Both the position numbers and the translations under genes were made by a program. From Ilumatobacteraceae bacterium (GTDB taxonomy: Bacteria; Actinomycetota; Acidimicrobiia; Acidimicrobiales; Ilumatobacteraceae), in assembly GCA_022843125.1 (NCBI GenBank), contig JALHOG010000039.1, positions 1-48,366 of the forward strand: 48,366 nucleotides of DNA, read 5' to 3'. Below, piece after piece: positions 42,730 through 48,366 of the stretch. Under the pieces are notes generated by a model. It saw only the letters and a program-made list of their open reading frames with translations. It was not told where the DNA came from and did not search any database. Each line of letters opens with the position of its first letter. Position 1 is the first letter of the stretch.

Positions 42730-42766
42730 CTGGTGCTCCGGAATTCTTCGAGTCGAGCGGTGGCGG

Positions 42767-44545
42767 TCAGGTGGTGAAGAGGGTCTTCACAACTTCGGGA
42801 ATGGTGGTCACGTCGTCTTCGACGAGCTGCATCGCCTCACGGAGCATGGTGCGCATGCCCTGGGCGACGGCGAGGCGCCGAAGCTCCTCGGTGGTGGCCC
42901 AGCCGACGATCAGGCGGCGGAGCTCGGGAGTGATCCTGAGCAGCTCGTACACGCCGATGCGGCCGTGATAACCGGTGTTCGAGCAGTACGAGCAGCCGCG
43001 GCCACGGAAGAAGTGGACCTTGTCGGAGCCGCCGCTGTGCTGGCGGAACACGGCGATCTCGTCGGCCGTGGGGGTGTACTCCTCTTTGCAGTTGTCGCAC
43101 AGGCGACGCACGAGGCGCTGGGACACCACGGCCACGACGGCCGATGCGACGAGGAAGGCCTCGATGCCCATGTCGAGCAGACGGTGCACGGCCGACACCG
43201 AGTCGTTGCCGTGCAGCGAGGAGAGCACGAAGTGGCCGGTGAGCGCCGACTGCACGGCGATGCGCGCCGTGTCGGCGTCACGGACCTCACCGACGAGGAT
43301 GACGTCGGGGTCCTGGCGAAGGAGGGCCTTCAGGCCGGTGGCGAACGTCAGGCCCGCACGGGCGTTGGTCTGCACCTGGTTGATGCCGGGGAACACGTAC
43401 TCGACGGGGTCCTCGATGGTGGTGACGTTCTTGCCGGTCTCGTTGATCTCGAGCAGCGTGGCGTACAGGGTGGTCGTCTTGCCGGCACCCGTCGGGCCGG
43501 CGCAGATCACCATGCCGTACGGAGCGTGCACGATCTTCGAGAACGTGTTGTAGGTCTCGCGGGGCATGCCGAGCTCGTTGAGGCCCACCATCGACTTGCT
43601 CTTGTCGAGCAGACGCATGACGACCTTTTCGCCGAACACCGTGGCCACGGTCGAGACGCGCACGTCGAGCGGGCGACTGTCGACCGTGGTCGAGAACTGG
43701 CCGTCCTGCGGCGCTCGCTTCTCGACGATGTTCATCGACGACATGATCTTCAGGCGCGACACCAGCGGGTTGTGCGCCGAGAACGGCAGGCGGACCACCT
43801 CGACGAGCTGACCGTCGATGCGGTACCGGACCCGGACGTCACGGTCGAGCGGCTCGATGTGGATGTCGGACGCACGGTCGCGGAGGGCCTGGCCGACGAT
43901 GCGCGACACGAGCTGGACGACGGGCGCCTGGTCATCGAGGCTGACCTCGTTGACGGCGTCCTCGCCGGCCTGCACCGCAGCGTCGGCTTCCTGGAACGTG
44001 GCGACGAGGCGGCCGATGTCGGCGTCGGAGCGCCACGTCTGCTCGGTGAACGACGTGACGGTCTTGGGGTCGGTCGCGAACCACTGGAACTTCTTGCCGG
44101 CCGCGGCCTCGGCGTCGGCGCGACGCTTCGGTGAGCAGTCGGCGCCCCAGACGGTGAGCTGGCCGCCGTCGTTCTTGACGGGGACGAACTTGTACTTGCG
44201 GGCGATCCGCTCTTGGAGCTCGGCGCCCAGATCGGTGTCGGGCTCGACGGCGCGGGTATCGGCGACCGGCAACCCGGTGGCCCGGCCCAGCGCCTGGGCG
44301 TACTCGGCGCGGCCGATCCCGTACTTGGTGAGGACGATCTGGCCGTACTCCCAGAGGTCACCCTTGCCGTCGGCCAGGGACGGGGCGAGCATCTCGCCCT
44401 GGAGCTGTCCTGCTTCGACGAGGGCCTGGCCGACGGCCACGCACTCCTCGACGCTGTCGCCGCCCTTGTCCTCGCCGGCCCCACCCGCGGTGGGTGGCGC
44501 CATGCCGTCTCGCTTGTCGTTCGTTGCCTTGCGCAGTGCCATCAT
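42767..44545 (-). CDS. pilB: Type IV pilus assembly ATPase PilB
   Basis: The 592-residue ATPase powers pilus extension. It has an N-terminal GspE-N-like domain (about 60-160), the N2 domain with RASDIHIEPLDRDVRVRYRIDG, Walker A GPTGAGKT at 350-357 with Lys356, Asp box TIEDPVEY, Walker B DVILVGEVRD, His box HFVLSSLHGND, and the zinc-binding tetracysteine motif Cys483, Cys486, Cys518 and Cys521 that marks the PilB/GspE branch. The first 30 residues are polar and low complexity. It heads the pilB-pilC unit and follows the coiled-coil gene by 31 bp on the same strand, so the three are likely co-transcribed. Confidence 0.95.
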   Translation of the reverse strand: MMALRKATNDKRDGMAPPTAGGAGEDKGGDSVEECVAVGQALVEAGQLQGEMLAPSLADGKGDLWEYGQIVLTKYGIGRAEYAQALGRATGLPVADTRAVEPDTDLGAELQERIARKYKFVPVKNDGGQLTVWGADCSPKRRADAEAAAGKKFQWFATDPKTVTSFTEQTWRSDADIGRLVATFQEADAAVQAGEDAVNEVSLDDQAPVVQLVSRIVGQALRDRASDIHIEPLDRDVRVRYRIDGQLVEVVRLPFSAHNPLVSRLKIMSSMNIVEKRAPQDGQFSTTVDSRPLDVRVSTVATVFGEKVVMRLLDKSKSMVGLNELGMPRETYNTFSKIVHAPYGMVICAGPTGAGKTTTLYATLLEINETGKNVTTIEDPVEYVFPGINQVQTNARAGLTFATGLKALLRQDPDVILVGEVRDADTARIAVQSALTGHFVLSSLHGNDSVSAVHRLLDMGIEAFLVASAVVAVVSQRLVRRLCDNCKEEYTPTADEIAVFRQHSGGSDKVHFFRGRGCSYCSNTGYHGRIGVYELLRITPELRRLIVGWATTEELRRLAVAQGMRTMLREAMQLVEDDVTTIPEVVKTLFTT

Positions 44546-44576
44546 TCAATCCCCAACGTCGCCATCGACCAGTACG

Positions 44577-45773
44577 TCACATTCCGGGGGTGAGTCCGGG
44601 AGCAGGCGCCGAGACTCCATCAGTGAGTGCATCGGCAGCCGGCGGCGCGAACTTCACCGCATTCTTCTGGGTCCCCGGTGCGTCCGCCTTGCGGACGAAC
44701 TGGTCGGGATCGAGCTCGCTCAGGGCACGCTCGATCTCCTCGAGTCGGTCGAGCTGGACAGCGGTCGAGACGTCCATCGTGGCGTCCTGTACCTGCGTCT
44801 CGACCTCGGTCATGCGGATCGCCAACCCGTCAGTGCGCTCGGCGACCGTCTTTTCCATGCGCTCCATCTCGATGCGCACGAGCATCGCCTCACCGACGGC
44901 GGTCGACATCTTGTCCTTGAGGTCGTCGATCGCCGAGGAGTCCATGCCACGCATCGACTCGGCGAGCTCGTCGACCCGTCGATCGGTCACCGTGAAGCGG
45001 GTGTCGATCGCAGAGATGCGATCGTTGAGGACGATCATCGTCTCCTCCATGCCAGCCGCGACCCGACCGACGTGGGCGTCGATGTCGGCGATCTTCTGGC
45101 CGGCGTCTTCCTTCATCCGGCTCTCGGCTGCGACCAGGCGGCTGTTGACGCGATCCTCGGCGTCGTTGATCTTCTGGGAGGTCGACTGTCCGACCTCGTT
45201 CTGGAACCGTCGGATCGTCGAGTCGTTCTCCTCGACGAGGCGCTGGACCGAGTCGATCCGGGCGGCGATGTCGACGCGCAGGGCATCGCTCAGCTCGTCC
45301 TGGCGGAGCTCCATCTGCTGCGAGACGTCGTTGAAGTAGGTGACCATGCGCGCCGCCTGCTCGTCGAACTTGCGCAGGTTGGAGTCGAGCGACTCGACCT
45401 TGTAGACGAGGGCGGCCTGGTCGTCGCGCATCTGCTGCATGACCGGCCGAGCTGCGGCCTGGACGAGACCGTCGATGCCGGAGCCGAGATCGTCGAGACG
45501 ACGGGTCTGACGGCTCTCCGACTCGGTGATCCGCTGGTCGATCGCAACCCGTGTCTTCTCGAGTTGGCTGTCGCTGCGGGTCTGCAGCTGCTCGACGATC
45601 TGGGCGAGCGAGCGGATCTGATCGTTGATCTCGGCGCGCATCGTCGCGTTCTCGCGCTGCTGATCTTCCCGCAGCCGATCGACCTCGGCCACGACGGCGG
45701 ACGCGTGACGTTCGAGCTCGGCCTGCACAGCAGCCACCAAGCTCGCTCGGAACTCGTCGATCTCCGTTGTCAT
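44577..45773 (-). CDS. Long coiled-coil protein upstream of pilB
   Basis: The 398-residue product is almost entirely heptad-rich helix from residue 1 to about 345, with many Gln, Asp, Glu and Arg, followed by an Ala/Pro-rich tail. There is no signal peptide or membrane helix, so it should be a rod-like cytoplasmic protein. It is the first gene of a minus-strand unit with pilB and pilC (31-bp gap), suggesting a role in positioning or assembling the pilus machine. Composition resembles chemoreceptor or apolipoprotein-type rods, but I recognise no family. A 9-bp GC stem (45799-45818) lies in its leader. Confidence 0.75.
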   Translation of the reverse strand: MTTEIDEFRASLVAAVQAELERHASAVVAEVDRLREDQQRENATMRAEINDQIRSLAQIVEQLQTRSDSQLEKTRVAIDQRITESESRQTRRLDDLGSGIDGLVQAAARPVMQQMRDDQAALVYKVESLDSNLRKFDEQAARMVTYFNDVSQQMELRQDELSDALRVDIAARIDSVQRLVEENDSTIRRFQNEVGQSTSQKINDAEDRVNSRLVAAESRMKEDAGQKIADIDAHVGRVAAGMEETMIVLNDRISAIDTRFTVTDRRVDELAESMRGMDSSAIDDLKDKMSTAVGEAMLVRIEMERMEKTVAERTDGLAIRMTEVETQVQDATMDVSTAVQLDRLEEIERALSELDPDQFVRKADAPGTQKNAVKFAPPAADALTDGVSAPAPGLTPGM

Positions 45774-46157
45774 GGGTTGAAACGATCCTCCCGCTGGACC
45801 GCCACGGGGCCGTGGCGGCGAACCCCTACCGGGTCACAAGGCACTCATCGGCGCGCGCTCCGGGAAGCTTGAGGATCCGCAGACGAAAGCGTGAAAGCGC
45901 TCTCTCTCGACTGCGGATCCCGCCGATCAGTGGTCATGTGACTGCTCACGACCCGATGTCCGATGCCCTGGGTGGGCAGCGGGTCACCGAATTGTTCGCA
46001 TTTTCTCAAGATAGTGCGTCGCCGGCCCGATACAGGATCCGTCAGTTCGCCGGCACCTGCCCCGACCCAGGGGGAAGCCTCCGGCGACCACCGATCGAAC
46101 GGTATCCACCGTCCGAGACGCCTCCGAGCCTGAATCCGAGCCAAGGGACCGCCACAC
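45774..46157. other. 384-bp divergent intergenic region with two inverted repeats
   Basis: No gene is supported. CCGCCACGG/CCGTGGCGG (45799-45807 and 45810-45818) is a compact hairpin 26 nt upstream of the coiled-coil start. GGATCCGCAG (45873-45882) and CTGCGGATCC (45911-45920) form a 10-bp perfect inverted repeat with a 28-nt loop. AAGGGA at about 46143-46148 is the ribosome-binding site of the sensor gene. Confidence 0.6.
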
Positions 46158-48366
46158 ATGCGACGTTTCACACTGTCGACGAAGCTGTTCGCCGCCTCAC
46201 TCCCGCTGATCATCGCGGTGACTGCGCTGCTGGCGCTCACCGTTCGCGCCGACCTCAACGAGGTCAGCCGCGCCGAGCGCAGCGCTCAGCTCGGTGGGAT
46301 GTGGGCACCGATCACGGCCGCGCTCGGGAGCATCGAGCGTGAGGTCGCCGACGGGTACACCGACCGCATCGCTGACGTCGCCGCCATCGACGCCGGCCGC
46401 GCCACCACGGACCAGGCGCTCGCCGCCGTCGCTGCGGCCACCAATCAGCTCGAACTCGGCGCGGCCGCCTCGAGTCACGCCACCGACGCCCAGATCGCCG
46501 TCCGGGCCGGTCGCACCGCCGCAGACGGCGCCGCGATGATGAACAGCACCTCGAGCCGCATCGACCCGCTCGAGTCGTACGAGGCAGCGTCGCGCCAACT
46601 CGTGTCGATCGGCCAGCTGCTCCCGGCCGTCTCCGACGACGCGACGCTCGGCGCAGACCTGCTCGCCGTGGTGCGGCTCTCCGAGGCCCGGCTCGCCGCC
46701 AGCACGGTCCTGCACGCCACCTCCCGCTGGAACGACAATCCCGTCGACGCCGAGGTCCTGACCGGCGCCCGCTCGTCCTACACCCAGCTCGAGTCGGTCC
46801 TCGCCGAGTTCGAGGCGACCGCCCGCGAGGCCTGGGCTGCCGAATACCGCACCAGCGGCTTTGCGCTTGCGATCACCGACTACCGCACCCAGCTCGATGC
46901 CGTGATCCGCGCCGCCGAGCGCGGCGAGATCCGCCAGTTCGACACCGAGGGCTTCAGTGCGCTCGTCCAACGCGGTGTCACATTCGAGTCGGCCATCACC
47001 GGGTCGATCGTCGCCGACGCCCAGGCGAGCGCCGACGCCACCCGCAGCAGCACCCTGCTCCGTATCGGCATCACCCTGCTCGCGATCCTGCTCGGCGGCG
47101 TGATCGCCTGGTGGATGACCCGCTCGGTCACCCGTCGGGTCAAGGAGGTCGCGACCAGCGCCAACCAGGTCGCGACCCAACAGTTGCCCGCGCTCGTCGA
47201 GGCGCTTCGCGACCCACGGGGCAAGACGCTGCCCACGATCGCCCCGGTGAGCACGAAGGGCAGCGACGAGCTCAGTGACCTCGCCGAAGCGTTCAACTCG
47301 ATGCAGTCGACGCTCGTCGACGTCGCCCACGAGCAGGTCGAAGTACTCCGCCGCGGCGTGTCCGACATCTTCGTCACGATGGCCCGTCGCAACCGCTCGC
47401 TGATCGACCGTCAGCTCGCGATGCTCGACGAGTTCGAGGCAGAGGTCGACGACCCGGACGTCCTGTCCAACTACTACCAGCTCGACCACATGGCGACCCG
47501 CATGCGCCGCAACAGCGAGTCGCTCCTGGTGCTTGCCAACGCCGAACCGAAGCGTCGGCGGGTCAAGGCCACCGAGATCGACGACGTCGTCCGCGCCGCG
47601 ATCGGCGAGGTCGAGGACTACCGCCGGATCGAGATCGAAGCGCTCGAGAGCCTGCAGGTCAAGGGCAACGTCGTGGCCGACGTGTCGCACCTGCTCGCTG
47701 AGCTACTCGACAACGCCACCTCGTTCAGCCCGCCCGACAGCATCGTGCGAGTCGGAGGACGCCGCGCCGGCGACTCGTACATGCTCCGCCTCGTCGACAA
47801 CGGCGTCGGCATCGGGGCCGATCGGCTCCGGGAGCTCAATGAGCTCCTCCTGGAGCCACCGATCGTGGGTCTGTCGGTCGAGCCGACACTCGGCATGTCG
47901 GTGGTGTCACTGCTCGCGAACCGCCACGGCATCGGGGTCACCCTCTCCCAGGGCAATCCCGGCACCACGGTCGACGTGCTGCTGCCGTCGTCGCTGTTCG
48001 GGCCGATCGACGTGCTCGGCGGCACCGCCCCCGGCACGGCGACCTACGGGCCCGCCCCTGCCGCTCCCGCCCAGCCGGCGCACGCCGCCGCTCCGGCCCA
48101 GCCGACCCCGTTCGACACGGTCGAACGCCACGTCGAGCCGTCGATCGCAACCAGCCTCGCGTCGCTGAGCTTCGACGCTGCGGCGCTGCGTGAGGAGCGC
48201 CCGGTAACCGCCCAACCGGTCACGACGACGCCGACGTTCGACCTGCCCGTGCACGAAGCCCCGGCCCTCGCGGCCCACACCGCTCCCGCCGCTCCGGCTG
48301 CCACCCCGGCCGCGCCGCCCCCGATCGTCGCGATGCCCACGCTCGAGATGCCGGCGTTCGCCGCCG
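46158..48366 (+). CDS. CvnA-like sensor histidine kinase, 3' truncated by window end
   Basis: At least 736 codons are open to the window end. The order is: a first membrane helix (about 10-29), an extracytoplasmic helical domain of about 265 residues, a second helix (about 300-320), HAMP, an unusual dimerisation segment (about 391-465) with HEQVEVLRRGVSDIF, RRNRSLIDRQL and LDHMATRMRRN (candidate His444), and an HATPase domain with N-box Asn519 in ELLDNATSFSPP and G-box DNGVGIG at about 547. A low-complexity Ala/Pro tail follows. This arrangement matches the nitrate/nitrite-sensing-domain kinases of actinobacterial conservons (CvnA), which normally act with a roadblock protein, a DUF742 protein and a small GTPase. 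AAGGGA precedes the ATG by about 9 nt. Divergent from the pilB unit. Confidence 0.88.
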   Translation, partial: MRRFTLSTKLFAASLPLIIAVTALLALTVRADLNEVSRAERSAQLGGMWAPITAALGSIEREVADGYTDRIADVAAIDAGRATTDQALAAVAAATNQLELGAAASSHATDAQIAVRAGRTAADGAAMMNSTSSRIDPLESYEAASRQLVSIGQLLPAVSDDATLGADLLAVVRLSEARLAASTVLHATSRWNDNPVDAEVLTGARSSYTQLESVLAEFEATAREAWAAEYRTSGFALAITDYRTQLDAVIRAAERGEIRQFDTEGFSALVQRGVTFESAITGSIVADAQASADATRSSTLLRIGITLLAILLGGVIAWWMTRSVTRRVKEVATSANQVATQQLPALVEALRDPRGKTLPTIAPVSTKGSDELSDLAEAFNSMQSTLVDVAHEQVEVLRRGVSDIFVTMARRNRSLIDRQLAMLDEFEAEVDDPDVLSNYYQLDHMATRMRRNSESLLVLANAEPKRRRVKATEIDDVVRAAIGEVEDYRRIEIEALESLQVKGNVVADVSHLLAELLDNATSFSPPDSIVRVGGRRAGDSYMLRLVDNGVGIGADRLRELNELLLEPPIVGLSVEPTLGMSVVSLLANRHGIGVTLSQGNPGTTVDVLLPSSLFGPIDVLGGTAPGTATYGPAPAAPAQPAHAAAPAQPTPFDTVERHVEPSIATSLASLSFDAAALREERPVTAQPVTTTPTFDLPVHEAPALAAHTAPAAPAATPAAPPPIVAMPTLEMPAFAA

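Noticed and set aside
46197..47690. 497-residue minus-strand open frame
   Set aside because: It is antisense to the CvnA-like kinase, whose HATPase motifs and membrane helices are unmistakable. Composition is that of a shadow frame.

Overview
The window is high-GC DNA (roughly two thirds G+C by eye) with GTG and TTG starts, TAnnnT -10 boxes close to start codons, many short lipoproteins, and a type IV pilus system without secretin genes in view. Together with the crotonyl-CoA carboxylase/reductase, the conservon-type (CvnA-like) sensor kinase and the Ala/Asp/Arg-rich proteome, this suggests a free-living actinobacterium. My best guess is the Acidimicrobiia (Ilumatobacter-like), inferred from gene content and not from a marker gene. 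No rRNA, tRNA, CRISPR array, insertion sequence or phage gene was seen.

Layout. (1) 1-5558: end of an ABC permease with its LolD/MacB-type ATPase, a pentapeptide-repeat lipoprotein, an acetyl-CoA acetyltransferase, a lipoprotein of unknown role, and crotonyl-CoA carboxylase/reductase (ccr). (2) 5573-14893: a 72-bp perfect inverted repeat, then a secreted 2250-residue protein with two GH13 catalytic domains (alpha-amylase plus pullulanase), methylmalonyl-CoA epimerase, and a fusion of a HAD phosphatase, one membrane helix and a GH18 glycosidase. Thiolase, ccr and the epimerase fit an ethylmalonyl-CoA-type route of C2/C4 acyl-CoA metabolism. (3) 14915-17815: three minus-strand units with prepilin-like proteins and two related small proteins of unknown family. 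Two of these units carry the same 61-bp upstream layout. A Thr/Pro-rich lipoprotein lies between them. (4) 18041-37543: a glycan locus. It has a 4,6-dehydratase, epimerase, aminotransferase, acetyltransferase and phosphoglycosyltransferase (the UDP-diacetylbacillosamine set), a nucleotide-sugar dehydrogenase, four GT4 glycosyltransferases, an FkbM methyltransferase, an AsnB-type amidotransferase, a MurJ-like flippase, an O-antigen ligase/polymerase-type (Wzy_C) protein and a GT-C-like membrane protein. (5) 37572-45773: major pilin, PilT, PilD, PilC, PilB, two coiled-coil proteins and a DUF429 protein. (6) 46158-end: a CvnA-like sensor kinase that runs off the window.

How the parts may work together. 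The glycan genes read as a lipid-linked oligosaccharide pathway that starts with a bacillosamine-type sugar and is extended by GT4 enzymes. One or more residues may be uronic acids that are amidated or methylated, and the product would be flipped by the MurJ-like protein. Because the Wzy_C-type protein and the GT-C-like protein lie immediately beside the major pilin gene, the product may be transferred to pilin, as in the Neisseria pgl system. The alternative is an ordinary exopolysaccharide. That choice is inference and is set out in the findings.

Most long open frames on the opposite strand of these genes are GC-rich shadows and are not annotated.
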